Notes: generated by a model from the sequence alone, not told the origin. A stretch of DNA of 58,060 nt from Nitrospina sp. (GCA_018653085.1 JABIAY010000067.1:1-58060), one strand, 5' to 3'. Shown: positions 17,171 through 26,027, counted from the stretch's first letter. A program made the numbers and translations.

Positions 17171-18145
17171 TTATTTTTTTACTTCAGGGAGCACGGATCG
17201 GGCACAGCGAAAACCCGTATCGTTAAACTTGACGTCGGGTTGACTCCACCTGCGAAAAGCACTCCTGAGAGTATCAGAGTTATTGACCCAGGATCCGCCA
17301 CGAAGGGATTTATATTCCCCGTCTTCCCAGCCCTGCGGATTTTTTTTGGTTCCTTGTCTGTAATAGGTACGGCTATACCAATCATCCACCCACTCCCAAA
17401 CATTCCCCGCCATATCATGCACACCATAAACAGAGACTCCGCCAGGGTAAGTGCCAACATTGGTCATGGTATAGAGCCCTTTCCATTTTCGCCTGTATGA
17501 GGCCTTGCCCTTAGGCGAACCATTACCCCACGGATACATGCTCCCGCTGGGACCTCTAGCGGCCTTCTCCCATTCTGCTTCGGTAGGCAAACGCTTGCCC
17601 TTCCATTTGCAGTAGGCATCGGCATCATACCAGCTCACCTGTGTAACAGGCTGACGGCGGATGACAGTGGGAAAAGAATCCCCTTTCCATAAATTTCCTT
17701 CCCGGCACGCATCGGTGGTGCAGGAATCATCCAGAGCAGGAGGGTGCCCGGTTGCTTTCACAAACTCCAAATATTTTTCATTGCTCACTTCGTAAATATC
17801 TATCAGGTAAGTTTTCAGTGCTACCAGTTCAAGGGGGTATTCATCGGAAAACCACCAGAGCTTGCAGGATTTATCAAATTTTTTGCACCTTTTAAAGGCC
17901 TCTTTATTCTGCTCAAAATTAGAACCACGAACAAACTTACCCCCTCGGATATAAGCCATATCAGAAACATCTGTCACACCGGGCTGGATAGCACTTAATT
18001 TCTCAAGGTGATCGGGCTTTTTATACGATGGATCATACGTTTTCCTGTCCCGCTCTGCCTGATCAGCAAACGATGAAGCCATGCACGCTCCGAAAAAAAT
18101 AAAAAAAGCGGCACCTGCCAGAGTTCGTTTAAGAAGGGATATCAC
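17171..18145 (-). CDS. Exported FGE-sulfatase-fold (SUMF1-like) protein, second copy
   Basis: This 324-residue protein has an N-terminal signal (hydrophobic residues 9-27, ending SSFA). The FGE fold follows: DMAYIRGGKFVRGSN, LIDIYEVSNEKYLEFVKATGHPP, QVSWYDADAYCKWKGKRLPT, NVWEWVDDWYSRTYY and KSLRGGSWVNNSDTLRSAFR, ending DTGFRCARSV. As in the copy at 2717-3508, the stretch after GGSW lacks the two catalytic cysteines of formylglycine-generating enzymes. An extra CKKFDKSCKLWW loop and a DSCTTDACREG loop may form disulfides in the periplasm. The gene overlaps the stop of the DUF4149-like gene by four bases and is probably co-translated with it. Confidence 0.85.
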   Translation of the reverse strand: MISLLKRTLAGAAFFIFFGACMASSFADQAERDRKTYDPSYKKPDHLEKLSAIQPGVTDVSDMAYIRGGKFVRGSNFEQNKEAFKRCKKFDKSCKLWWFSDEYPLELVALKTYLIDIYEVSNEKYLEFVKATGHPPALDDSCTTDACREGNLWKGDSFPTVIRRQPVTQVSWYDADAYCKWKGKRLPTEAEWEKAARGPSGSMYPWGNGSPKGKASYRRKWKGLYTMTNVGTYPGGVSVYGVHDMAGNVWEWVDDWYSRTYYRQGTKKNPQGWEDGEYKSLRGGSWVNNSDTLRSAFRRWSQPDVKFNDTGFRCARSVLPEVKK

Positions 18146-18693
18146 GGTCCAATGTCACGCTGGTCACGCCTGGTGTGGAAACGTGCCATCTCTTTGCCAT
18201 TAATGTAGAACAACGTCATACCCAGGATCATATTCACCGTATAGATCCAGGTCAATTTGGAATGGTAACGATCAAACTGGATTTGCAGTTTCTGGTCTGC
18301 GGGATTGGCCTTTTTGAGTTTGTCCATGGCGTGCATCTCCGGCCTGAGAACACTGCCAATATACAAAGCCAAAACTATCATAATCGCCAGGCATACCTCC
18401 CGGGTATATTTACGTTTGGTCACCACTTGCGGTTCGTAACCGGCGGAACTGTATTTGGCTACCAGAAATTTAATCACCTCGGCCAATACCATAAACGTGA
18501 TGCAGGTATAAATGATATGGACATTGAAAACATCCATGATCTTGTTCATGATTGAGCTGGCAACTTGTGGCTGGTCCTTCAGGTTAATCCGCACCATGAT
18601 TTCTACCAGAATGCCGAGCAGGAACATGCCTCCCGTCCACAGGCAGAGAGAAAACAGATAAAACCAGTTCGAAATAAATATTAATCGTTTCAT
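18142..18693 (-). CDS. DUF4149/TMEM205-like membrane protein
   Basis: This 183-residue protein has four hydrophobic segments (about 8-30, 55-78, 95-115 and 148-168). The N-terminal pattern SLCLWTGGMFLLGILVE and the third-helix region IMIVLALYIGSVLRPEMHAM fit the DUF4149 (TMEM205-like) family, whose function is unknown. It is the upstream member of a two-gene unit, its stop overlapping the start of the exported FGE-fold gene (ATGA). Repeat R6 lies immediately upstream. Confidence 0.65.
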   Translation of the reverse strand: MKRLIFISNWFYLFSLCLWTGGMFLLGILVEIMVRINLKDQPQVASSIMNKIMDVFNVHIIYTCITFMVLAEVIKFLVAKYSSAGYEPQVVTKRKYTREVCLAIMIVLALYIGSVLRPEMHAMDKLKKANPADQKLQIQFDRYHSKLTWIYTVNMILGMTLFYINGKEMARFHTRRDQRDIGP

Positions 18694-18730
18694 TTCAGCA
18701 AACCTGAATAATGTAAACCGTTCTATTCGT

Positions 18731-18925
18731 CATGAGAGGGGAGAAATTATCAAAGTGTTGCGCTTGAGTGCTCAGCCTGCTTGACGAGCAATGCAGTACC
18801 GGCCCCACGCCTAGTGGCCCCTTAGCAGGGGGTGCAACTGGGCAAGGGCTTGATTGCGCCGAGATGAGTGTTGCCAGCCCAAAAAAGCTATTGCCAGTTG
18901 GCCGCATGCCTAATGCCCGCCGGAG
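18731..18925. repeat. Mosaic intergenic repeat R6
   Basis: It carries GCTTGAGTGCTCAGCCTGC, GCAATGCAGTACCGG, the core CGGCCCCACGCCTAGTGG (18800-18817), CTTAGCAGGGG, CAACTGGGCAAGGGCTTG, ATTGCGCCGAGATGAG, AAAGCTATTGCCAG and a degenerate second core TGGCCGCATGCCTAATGC (18899-18916). The module order matches R1 and R2 combined. The CTA of the second core is the TAG stop of the 97-residue minus-strand gene. Confidence 0.85.
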
Positions 18926-19203
18926 ACGCGTTTGCGCAAGGCTTTAAAGCTTTCTTTAATCTCCGCTTCTTCTCGTTCTCTGGCATCAATAATTGCCTTA
19001 CTATCTCCGCCAAACCAGGTTTTAACAGTGACCCCGGTCCTTTCTCGATTGATCTCATTGAGAATGGATAAATAGACGATCCCGTAAAAAACAGCGATCC
19101 CGTACAGGACATAAGGAATAAGCGATCGCAGACGCTGTTTTTCTTTTACTGACCGATGATCCCACAATCGGTACCATAAAGACCCCTTTTCATCCCCGGA
19201 CAT
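18910..19203 (-). CDS. Small single-pass membrane protein, unknown
   Basis: This 97-residue protein has a basic N-terminus (RSVKEKQRLRS), one hydrophobic segment (IPYVLYGIAVFYGIVYLSIL, about residues 29-48) and a charged C-terminal helix (DAREREEAEIKESFKAL) that could form a coiled coil. I do not recognise it. The last residues SGGH and the TAG stop come from the degenerate core of repeat R6. No partner gene is obvious. Confidence 0.5.
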   Translation of the reverse strand: MSGDEKGSLWYRLWDHRSVKEKQRLRSLIPYVLYGIAVFYGIVYLSILNEINRERTGVTVKTWFGGDSKAIIDAREREEAEIKESFKALRKRVSGGH

Positions 19204-19311
19204 ACCCGCTCCCCACTACAAAAAATCCTTTAGATACATAGAGATAACCGAACCCCTAGCAAAACCTCAAGAAAACCTGATCATATCAGAATCCCCTAAA
19301 CGAAACAACCG

Positions 19312-19402
19312 CGACTGGGCGTGGGGCCAGCGTGCCGTTGCTTTATCTGGCGAGAAAGGAGTTCTCTCGGCACAATCAAGCTCTTGCCCAGCTGCCACCC
19401 TT
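19312..19402. repeat. Mosaic intergenic repeat R7
   Basis: Reverse orientation: a variant core CGACTGGGCGTGGGGCCA (19312-19329), then GCCGTTGCTTTATCTGGCGA, a GTTCTCTCGGC module and CAATCAAGCTCTTGCC. It lies in the 299-bp gap between the divergent 97-residue protein gene and aroA. A T-rich stretch (CTTTTTTTGACC) follows near 19480; no convincing promoter was found. Confidence 0.75.
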
Positions 19403-19502
19403 GCCAAGGGGTGTGTTATATTGTAAGAAACCTGTGGTAATTCAACAGTTCTGATTTTGGCAATTCATCTACCCTTTTTTTGACCCTCAAATTCCCCAGA
19501 CC

Positions 19503-20756
19503 TTGATAGAAGTCAAACCCTTACAGAATCTTCAGGCAACCGTTACCGTTCCCGGTTCCAAAAGTTATACCAACCGGGCATTGCTGATCGCGGGACTCAC
19601 CGATGGCGAATGCCGGTTGGAAAAACCTCTGGTCAGCGATGACACGAAGTACATGATCCGTGCCTTGAAGGCCTTCGGTGTCTCGGTTCAGGAGGGAAAA
19701 GACGTTTTCATCGTTTCCGGCAGTGGCGGAAAACTGTCCACCCCCAAGGAAGATATTTTTATCGGCAACGCCGGAACCGCCATGCGGTTTTTGACCACCT
19801 TTTCGGCACTGGCCCCTGGCAAAACTAGACTGGACGGTGATGAACGGATGCGCCAGAGACCTCTGGCAGATCTTTTAGATTGCCTCACGCAAATGGGAGT
19901 CAAAGCGGTATCGGCAAATGGCAATGGTTGTCCTCCTATAGATATTGCAGGCGGGGAGGTACCGGGCGGAGACATCCAACTTGCCGGTGACAAAAGTAGT
20001 CAGTATCTCACTTCCATTTTACTTTCGGCTCCTTACTTTAAGGACGACACCTGCATTCATATCCAGGGAGACCTCACTTCAAAATCTTATGCCGACATTA
20101 CACTCGACATCATGAAGACCTTTGGCGTTCATGTGGATAATGAGAGCTACCAGCGTTTCAAAGTCAAAGCGGGAGATTACTATAAAGCCCAAACCTACCA
20201 GGTGGAAAGCGACTGGTCGAGTGCCTCTTATTTTCTGGCGGCGGCGGCAGTGACCGGCGGGGAGGTAACTCTCACCGATATCAACCCCCACAGCGTCCAG
20301 GGGGACGCGCAGTTCACCTCCGTTCTGGAAAAAATGGGTTGCCGGGTAGAAAAAAAAGCCAACGCACTGCATATTAAAGGAAACCCTTTGCGGGGGATTA
20401 CCATCAATATGAATAATATGCCGGACGCAGTGCAGACCTTGGCGGTAATAGCCCTTTTTGCCGAAGGGGAAACCGTGATCGAGGGAATCGGCAACCTGAG
20501 GATCAAAGAAACCGACCGCATCTCTGCCCTGGCTAACGAGTTGACCCGTCTGGGAGCAGGGGTCGAAGCGGGAGAAGACTTCCTCATCATTCGACCGGGA
20601 GACTATAAAGGAGCCGAAGTCGAAACTTACGACGACCACCGCATGGCTATGAGCTTCGCAGTGGCCGGATTAAAAATTCCGGGAGTCCGCATTAAAGATC
20701 CCAAATGTGTGGAAAAATCGTTTCCAGATTTTTTCCAGCGCTTTGCCAACCTTTAG
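19503..20756 (+). CDS. aroA: 3-phosphoshikimate 1-carboxyvinyltransferase (EPSP synthase)
   Basis: This 417-residue protein begins at a TTG; there is no ATG between it and the conserved N-terminus. TVTVPGSKSYTNRALLIAGL near residues 13-32, NAGTAMRFLTTFSAL near 88 and DGDERMRQRPLADL near 112 are the substrate-binding signatures. IKETDRISALANEL and YDDHRMAMSFAVAGL near the end complete the family pattern. It condenses shikimate-3-phosphate with phosphoenolpyruvate on the chorismate pathway. It is followed 33 bp later by the DUF255 gene. Confidence 0.95.
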   Translation: MIEVKPLQNLQATVTVPGSKSYTNRALLIAGLTDGECRLEKPLVSDDTKYMIRALKAFGVSVQEGKDVFIVSGSGGKLSTPKEDIFIGNAGTAMRFLTTFSALAPGKTRLDGDERMRQRPLADLLDCLTQMGVKAVSANGNGCPPIDIAGGEVPGGDIQLAGDKSSQYLTSILLSAPYFKDDTCIHIQGDLTSKSYADITLDIMKTFGVHVDNESYQRFKVKAGDYYKAQTYQVESDWSSASYFLAAAAVTGGEVTLTDINPHSVQGDAQFTSVLEKMGCRVEKKANALHIKGNPLRGITINMNNMPDAVQTLAVIALFAEGETVIEGIGNLRIKETDRISALANELTRLGAGVEAGEDFLIIRPGDYKGAEVETYDDHRMAMSFAVAGLKIPGVRIKDPKCVEKSFPDFFQRFANL

Positions 20757-20779
20757 TGCGGAAAACCCTTACCCCGCAC
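20756..20779 (+). other. Intercistronic hairpin after aroA
   Basis: GTGCGG and CCGCAC form a perfect 6-bp stem around a 12-base loop, starting on the last base of the aroA stop codon. No U-tract follows, so it may modulate read-through or mRNA stability rather than terminate. Confidence 0.4.
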
Positions 20780-20789
20780 ACTAGAAAAA

Positions 20790-22868
20790 ATGGTTGAACA
20801 CGCTTACACAAATTCGCTCGTCAACGAAAAAAGTCCCTACCTTCTGCAACATGCGCACAATCCCGTCAACTGGTACCCGTGGGGCGATGAACCGTTTAAG
20901 ATCGCCAAAGAGAAAAATCTTCCGGTTTTAGTGAGCATCGGTTACGCCACTTGCCACTGGTGCCATGTGATGGAACGCGAATCGTTTGAAGACCCTGTTC
21001 TGGCGGCGGTGCTCAGTGAAAACTTTGTAAGCATCAAGGTAGACCGCGAGGAAAGACCTGATGTCGATAGCATTTATATGCAAGCCGTTCAGGCTTTGGG
21101 CCAGCAGGGTGGATGGCCGCTCAACGTGTTTCTGACTCCGGATGGAATTCCTTTTTATGGGGGCACTTATTTCCCGCCCGAACGCCGGTACAACCTGCCC
21201 TCTTTCCTCGACGTTCTTCAATTTCTCACCAATACATGGAAGAACGAGCAGGACAAAATTGACAAGCAGACCCAAAACGTAATGGCCTACATCCGCCAGA
21301 CTTCCCTGCGCGAACAAAGTTCCGCCGAATCAGATGACTTGAGCTTCGAAGGGGAAGATAAGGCCGTTGAGCTTTTTGAAAGACATTACGACAGTCTCAA
21401 TCACGGTTTTCAGTTTCAACAGCAAAACAAGTTTCCGCCTTCGATGGGGCTCTCTCTCCTGCTCAGGCAGTACCACCGCACCGGTCACCGCAACAGCCTG
21501 ACGATGACGGAAAACACGCTCAAGGCTATGAAGTTCGGAGGGATTTATGACCAGATCGGCGGCGGCCTTTCCCGTTACAGTACGGATTACAAATGGCTGG
21601 TGCCGCATTTTGAAAAAATGCTCTATGACAACGCCTTGTTCACCACCGCCCTGATCGAAACCTATCAGGTCACCGGCAAAAAAGAGTTTGCCGATTTTGC
21701 CAACGATCTTCTGCACTATATCGACCGGGACATGACTTCTGCCGAAGGCGCTTTCTTCAGCGCCGAAGATGCCGACAGCGAAGGGGTGGAAGGCAAGTTC
21801 TATGTGTGGACCCAGGAAGAAGTCGAACAAATTCTGGGAAGAAAAACAGCCAGTGCGGCCATTCCCTATTACAACATTACCCAGGCAGGAAACTATGAAG
21901 GGAAAAATATTCTCAACATTACCCGAGAGGCGAAAATCGTCGCCAAAGAAGTGGGCATGCCCGAAACCGATTTCAAGGCCGAAGTGAAGATCGCCCGTGA
22001 CAAGCTACTGGAAGTTCGCAGTCGGCGCATTCGCCCCCTGCTGGACGACAAGGTACTCACCTCCTGGAATGCCCTGATGATCAGTGCCATGGCTAAAACA
22101 GGAAGGGTGCTGGACGATGCCGACCGGATACAAAAATCTGCTCGCGCTATGGAGTTCCTTCTCTCCCGGTTACGCACACCCGAAGGAAAAATCCTGCGAC
22201 GTTATCGCGATGGAGAAGCCCGCTATGATGGTTACCTGTACGATTACACAGGCACCGCCACTGCCTGTCTGGACTTGTATGAGGCCACCTACGAACCACA
22301 TTATATTCAAACAGCTCGCGAATTGATGCAACGGGTAGAGGATAAATTCCACAGTGATAACGGGACATTTCACGAGACCGCCAGCGATGGAGAAGAACTG
22401 CTGGTGCGGCAAATCAGTGGCTACGATGGAGTGGAACCTTCTGGGAACAGCAACGCCGCTCTGGCCTTTCTGCGGCTTTCCGCCTATCTGGCCGAACCCG
22501 CCCTGGCCCTCAAAGCAGAAAAAATATTTTTAAATTTTAATGAAGAACTGATGGAATACGGCCTCAACTCGGCATTCATGCTCCAAGCCCTGCATTTGTA
22601 TCTCGGGGGACTCAAAGAGGTCGCCGTGGTGGGAAAGAAAAACGATCCGGCGACGCAAGAATTACTCAAAACCCTGCGCCAGGGGTTTTATCCAAATGCG
22701 GTTTTCGCCTTCGCCTATGAAGATGAAATTGAAAATGCATCCATCCCCCTGCTAAAAGATCGGAAGCTGGTAAATGGGAAAGCCACCGCTTATGTCTGCA
22801 AACAGGGGACCTGTCTGGCCCCTGTCCATTCTGTGGAAGAATTGGTGAAATTATTGAGTTATGAATGA
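20790..22868 (+). CDS. YyaL/DUF255 thioredoxin-domain protein
   Basis: This 692-residue protein has the two-part layout of the YyaL/SPATA20 family. An N-terminal thioredoxin-like domain starts [18 protein letters not shown] and contains the CHWC pair near residues 53-56 ([16 protein letters not shown]). An (alpha/alpha)6-barrel-like region resembling glycan epimerases follows, with [29 protein letters not shown] and [13 protein letters not shown]. The family is widespread but its reaction is not established. It follows aroA closely and precedes bioB, so the three may share a transcript. Confidence 0.9.
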   Translation: MVEHAYTNSLVNEKSPYLLQHAHNPVNWYPWGDEPFKIAKEKNLPVLVSIGYATCHWCHVMERESFEDPVLAAVLSENFVSIKVDREERPDVDSIYMQAVQALGQQGGWPLNVFLTPDGIPFYGGTYFPPERRYNLPSFLDVLQFLTNTWKNEQDKIDKQTQNVMAYIRQTSLREQSSAESDDLSFEGEDKAVELFERHYDSLNHGFQFQQQNKFPPSMGLSLLLRQYHRTGHRNSLTMTENTLKAMKFGGIYDQIGGGLSRYSTDYKWLVPHFEKMLYDNALFTTALIETYQVTGKKEFADFANDLLHYIDRDMTSAEGAFFSAEDADSEGVEGKFYVWTQEEVEQILGRKTASAAIPYYNITQAGNYEGKNILNITREAKIVAKEVGMPETDFKAEVKIARDKLLEVRSRRIRPLLDDKVLTSWNALMISAMAKTGRVLDDADRIQKSARAMEFLLSRLRTPEGKILRRYRDGEARYDGYLYDYTGTATACLDLYEATYEPHYIQTARELMQRVEDKFHSDNGTFHETASDGEELLVRQISGYDGVEPSGNSNAALAFLRLSAYLAEPALALKAEKIFLNFNEELMEYGLNSAFMLQALHLYLGGLKEVAVVGKKNDPATQELLKTLRQGFYPNAVFAFAYEDEIENASIPLLKDRKLVNGKATAYVCKQGTCLAPVHSVEELVKLLSYE

Positions 22869-22920
22869 AGAAGCACTATGATAAGGCCCTCATTTAAATC
22901 TCTGGAGAACGACAAATTCA

Positions 22921-23913
22921 ATGCGAACTGAATTGATAGATAATATGGTCGATACCGCCTCAAAAGGCGAGTCGATATCCTATGAGCAGACTTTGCAACT
23001 TGAATCCCTGACCCGTGAAGAACTGGACTATCTCTTTATTGGAACCGACCGCATCCGCGACCAGTTTAAAGGAAAGGACGTTAAAATCTGCTCCATCGTC
23101 AATGCGAAAGCCGGTCGGTGCGTAGAGGACTGTTCCTTCTGCGCCCAGTCCAGCTCGTTTCAAACCGATTCGCCGGAATATGAATTGATGGATGTGGAAG
23201 AAATTGTTTCCGCCGCGAAAGAAGCCGAAGCTTTCGGCGCCAATGAATTCTCTATCGTTGCCTCAGGAACTTCCCTCGATGACCGCAAGGAACTGGACCG
23301 GGTGATCGAGGCCGTCAAACGTATCAAAGCTGAAACCCAGCTTGAAACCTGTTGCTCACTGGGGCTGATGCCACTGGAACATTTAAAAGAACTGAAAGAA
23401 GCCGGGCTGGATCGGTGCCACCATAATCTGGAAACCGCACAAAGCCATTTTGATAAAATCGTTTCCACTCATACTTATGAGGATGAAGTAAATGCCGTGC
23501 AAAATGCCAAGGACGCGGGATTAGACGTCTGCGTAGGCGGTATCTTCGGGATGGGGGAATCGTTCGCCCAAAGGGCCGAACTGGCCTTTTCCATTCGCGC
23601 GTTGGGCACGCAATCGTTTCCTGTCAATTTTCTCAAACCGGTTGCGGGAACCGGGCTGGACCATCTAGAACCCATGCCGCATTATGAAGCCCTCAGAACC
23701 ATCGCCCTTTTGCGCCTGGTTTTACCGGATATCGACCTGTTCATCTGTGGAGGACGCGAAGAGGTGCTGGCCGATCAGCAGGAGCAACTTTTCAAAGCCG
23801 GTGCCAACGGAATTCTGGGCGGGAACTATCTCACGACCAAGGGTCAGGACCCAAAAAGGGATATAGAAATGATTGAAAACCTGGGGCTGAATCCAGTTCA
23901 CACCTCTATTTAG
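22921..23913 (+). CDS. bioB: Biotin synthase
   Basis: This 330-residue radical SAM enzyme has the 4Fe-4S motif C67-x3-C71-x2-C74 in CVEDCSFCAQS. The biotin-synthase blocks NEFSIVASGT, DRCHHNLETAQSHFDKI, GGIFGMGES and NFLKPVAGTGLD are all present. It inserts sulfur into dethiobiotin in the last step of biotin synthesis. A GGAG lies about 13 bp before the ATG. No other bio genes are in the window. The convergent trxA gene shares a bidirectional terminator with it. Confidence 0.94.
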   Translation: MRTELIDNMVDTASKGESISYEQTLQLESLTREELDYLFIGTDRIRDQFKGKDVKICSIVNAKAGRCVEDCSFCAQSSSFQTDSPEYELMDVEEIVSAAKEAEAFGANEFSIVASGTSLDDRKELDRVIEAVKRIKAETQLETCCSLGLMPLEHLKELKEAGLDRCHHNLETAQSHFDKIVSTHTYEDEVNAVQNAKDAGLDVCVGGIFGMGESFAQRAELAFSIRALGTQSFPVNFLKPVAGTGLDHLEPMPHYEALRTIALLRLVLPDIDLFICGGREEVLADQQEQLFKAGANGILGGNYLTTKGQDPKRDIEMIENLGLNPVHTSI

Positions 23914-23938
23914 AGGGGTTAAGTATTCTCTAACAAAA

Positions 23939-23968
23939 AACCCCTTTTCCCGACTGGGAAAAGGGGTT
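23939..23968. terminator. Bidirectional terminator between bioB and trxA
   Basis: A perfect 13-bp stem AACCCCTTTTCCC/GGGAAAAGGGGTT surrounds a 4-base loop, with an A-run on the left and a T-rich tract on the right. It can serve both convergent genes. Confidence 0.88.
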
Positions 23969-24008
23969 TAATTGTTTGTTTTCAATGCTGTGCAGAAAAC
24001 CGGGCAAT

Positions 24009-24341
24009 TTACGCCAACAGGTTTTCCTCGATGACCTTTTTAATTTCCGCTTTCGATTTTACCCCTACGACCTGCTGAACCACTTGCCCTCCCTTGATGA
24101 AAAGGAGAGTGGGGATACCGCGGATGCCATAGGTAGTTGCTGTACCGGGGTTATCGTCCACATTTAACTTTCCAACCAGGATTTTATCTTCAAAATCCCC
24201 GGCAAGTTCTTCAATCGTAGGCGTGAGCATTTTGCAGGGCTGGCACCATTCGGCCCAGAAATCCAGCATAACCGGTTTGTCAGACTTTAGAACCGTTTGC
24301 TCAAATTCCGCATCGGAAACCGTAACCACTTTGGCTGACAT
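24009..24341 (-). CDS. trxA: Thioredoxin with WCQPC active site
   Basis: This 110-residue thioredoxin starts at the ATG at 24341, which has AAGGAG seven bases upstream; a TTG six bases earlier is not needed. It has the normal fold landmarks: VMLDFWAEWC, NVDDNPGTATTYGIRGIPTLLFIKGG (with the cis-proline IPT) and GVKSKAEI. The redox motif reads W-C33-Q-P-C36-K instead of W-C-G-P-C-K. Changing the residue after the first cysteine is expected to shift redox potential or partner choice. It should reduce protein disulfides in the cytoplasm. Confidence 0.92.
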   Translation of the reverse strand: MSAKVVTVSDAEFEQTVLKSDKPVMLDFWAEWCQPCKMLTPTIEELAGDFEDKILVGKLNVDDNPGTATTYGIRGIPTLLFIKGGQVVQQVVGVKSKAEIKKVIEENLLA

Positions 24342-24398
24342 AAACAACTCCTTAAAATAAAAAGAAATAATCCCTCTTGAATCGGATTCTATAGAGAA

Positions 24399-24427
24399 AT
24401 TTTAAAACTTTTATACAGAATTTGCAA
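24399..24427 (-). promoter_or_regulatory. Candidate sigma-70 promoter of trxA
   Basis: Minus-strand TTGCAA (24422-24427) and TAAAAT (24399-24404) are separated by exactly 17 bp, about 58 bp before the trxA start codon. The -35 has four of six matches and the -10 five of six. Confidence 0.4.
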
Positions 24428-24601
24428 GAATCGCCTGATTCTGAAAACTTTCTTCAGTCAAGCTGAAAATGACGATCACATAGGAATGATTTTTTGATAC
24501 TATCATACTCCCCCATACCCAGCAAGTTCTTTGCCGGGTACTTTGAGGGGGAAATCAAATAAAGCCCCTAAGTTAAATAACTTGGGACAGGAGATTTAAT
24601 A

Positions 24602-25075
24602 ATGGCTGATGTCGTCAATTTTTTCGCGTATGGAGAATTTATCAACGAAGATTATTTTAAAGAGAAGGGACTGGAGTATATATCCAAATCTTCAGTAACT
24701 CTCTCGGCATGGCGACTGGCTTTCAACAAAGTCCCCATCGACAACGGGGGAATGGAAGGGTTGGGAGACGTGAACATTGAGCCCACACCGGACAATGCCG
24801 GAATGATGCATGGAGAACTTTATGTAATGGATGAAAAGTTTCTGCCGAAACTGGATGAAATATTTGGTCACCCCGATGAATACCAACGTAAAGTCCTGCG
24901 CTTCAACCGCCATGATTTCATTTTGATAAATGGACTGACTTATATCGCCCGGCCCGATAAAATCGCGAAAGGACTCAAACCCAGCAAAGCCACTATGAAA
25001 ATCTTCAGGAAAGCAAAAAAGTTTTTTCCCATGCTTTATTTCTCCCGGCTGATGAACACCCCCACCTGCGATTAA
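24602..25075 (+). CDS. Gamma-glutamylcyclotransferase (AIG2/GGCT)-like protein
   Basis: This 157-residue protein begins VVNFFAYGEFINEDYF, which corresponds to the family's F-x-Y-G-(S/T)-N substrate loop, here YGEF. VNIEPTPDNAGMMHGELYVMDEKFLPKLDEIFGHPDEYQRKVL matches the V-x-G-x-L-(Y/F)-x-(I/L) strand and the acidic catalytic region in several segments. Related enzymes release pyroglutamate from gamma-glutamyl peptides or amines. Substrate loop variation makes the reaction uncertain. AGGAG precedes the ATG. An imperfect CCTAAGTTAAATAACTTGGG palindrome sits just upstream. The gene ends 14 bp before the DDAH-like gene. Confidence 0.72.
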   Translation: MADVVNFFAYGEFINEDYFKEKGLEYISKSSVTLSAWRLAFNKVPIDNGGMEGLGDVNIEPTPDNAGMMHGELYVMDEKFLPKLDEIFGHPDEYQRKVLRFNRHDFILINGLTYIARPDKIAKGLKPSKATMKIFRKAKKFFPMLYFSRLMNTPTCD

Positions 25076-25089
25076 AGCGGGAGTCCCTC

Positions 25090-25869
25090 ATGCACGCATT
25101 CACAGCATTGGTGAGAAAACCTGGACTAAAATTCCCCCAGGCTTTATCGGAGCATCCACAAAAAAATAATATCGACTTGGCTCACGCTCTGCGGCAACAC
25201 GAAGGCTATGTCAAGGCTCTGCAAGAGGTCGGAGGCAAAGTGGAGCATCTGCCTCCTAAGGATCATTTGCCGGATGCCACGTTTGTAGAAGATACTGCGG
25301 TTCTTCTGGAAGATAAAATTCTGCTTTGCCCGATGAAAGAACCCTCGCGACAAGAGGAAGTCGAGTCCACTGCCGCCGTACTGAAAAAATATCGAGATTG
25401 CGTGACCCTGGATTCCCCCGCAACTCTTGATGGCGGAGATGTGATGAACACTCCCGATGCGATTTTTGTCGGTCTTTCAAAACGTACCAATCTGCGAGCG
25501 ATACAAGCACTCGCCAAACTCACATCCAAAAGAGTAATCCCGGTAGCCGTAACAAAAGGATTGCACCTCAAAAGCGCGACCACCTTTCTTGGCAACGATC
25601 TTTTAATCATCGACCCTTCCCGGGTGGATTCTTCCAACCTGAAACAGTTTGACTGGATTGAAGTAACCGAAAGCGAATCGTATGCCGCCAACTGCCTGGC
25701 ATTCGAAGACGTTGTGCTGATGCCAGCTGGATTCTCAAGCATCAGCGACAAAATTCGTGCTCATGGATTAAAACCCCTTGAACTGGAAATGAGCGAATTC
25801 GAAAAAGCCGATGGCTCCATCACCTGCCTGAGCCTGATCATCCCGCGGCGAGCCGCCGCTAGCCGATAG
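25090..25869 (+). CDS. Dimethylargininase (DDAH)-like hydrolase of the amidinotransferase superfamily
   Basis: This 259-residue protein has the guanidine-modifying fold. D62-ATFVEDT is the substrate-guanidinium and first acidic block, LDGGDV near residue 117 is a conserved turn, H159 in TKGLHLKS is the catalytic histidine and C246 in GSITCLSL the nucleophile. DDAH hydrolyses methylated arginine to citrulline and an amine; arginine deiminase-type substrates are also possible. It is paired with the GGCT-like gene. The C-terminal RRAAASR and the TAG come from a GC-rich repeat palindrome (GGCGAGCCGCCGCTAGCC), so the tail appears to be repeat-derived. Confidence 0.85.
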   Translation: MHAFTALVRKPGLKFPQALSEHPQKNNIDLAHALRQHEGYVKALQEVGGKVEHLPPKDHLPDATFVEDTAVLLEDKILLCPMKEPSRQEEVESTAAVLKKYRDCVTLDSPATLDGGDVMNTPDAIFVGLSKRTNLRAIQALAKLTSKRVIPVAVTKGLHLKSATTFLGNDLLIIDPSRVDSSNLKQFDWIEVTESESYAANCLAFEDVVLMPAGFSSISDKIRAHGLKPLELEMSEFEKADGSITCLSLIIPRRAAASR

Positions 25870-25945
25870 CAAAAACATCTCAAGCCGAGAAAAACGGTTG
25901 CTAGCCAGTAAAAGCTATTGCACGCTGGCCCCACGCCTAGTGGCT
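25848..25945. repeat. Mosaic intergenic repeat R8
   Basis: It starts inside the DDAH-like gene with GGCGAGCCGCCG, continues with CAAGCCGAGAAAAACGGTTG, CTAGCCAGTAAAAGCTATTG and ends in the exact core TGGCCCCACGCCTAGTGG (25926-25943). Confidence 0.8.
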
Positions 25946-25979
25946 GGTTCCACCAAAACGGCACTATATTAGGTAGGAA

Positions 25980-26027
25980 AAAAATATTTAATCCGTCAGC
26001 CTGTATAAGTTTTTATGCAGACTGACG
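25980..26027 (-). terminator. Hairpin with minus-strand T-tract in the DDAH-phnD gap
   Basis: CGTCAGCCTGTATAA and TTATGCAGACTGACG (25994-26027) form a 15-bp stem with two imperfect pairs around a GTTT loop. Read on the minus strand it is followed by ATTAAATATTTTTTTCC, as in a rho-independent terminator. It lies 18 bp past the end of the minus-strand ORF at 26045-26278. Confidence 0.5.

Noticed and set aside
20756-20779. Rho-independent terminator after aroA
   Set aside because: The stem is good but no U-tract follows and the next gene begins 11 bp later, so it is listed only as a hairpin.
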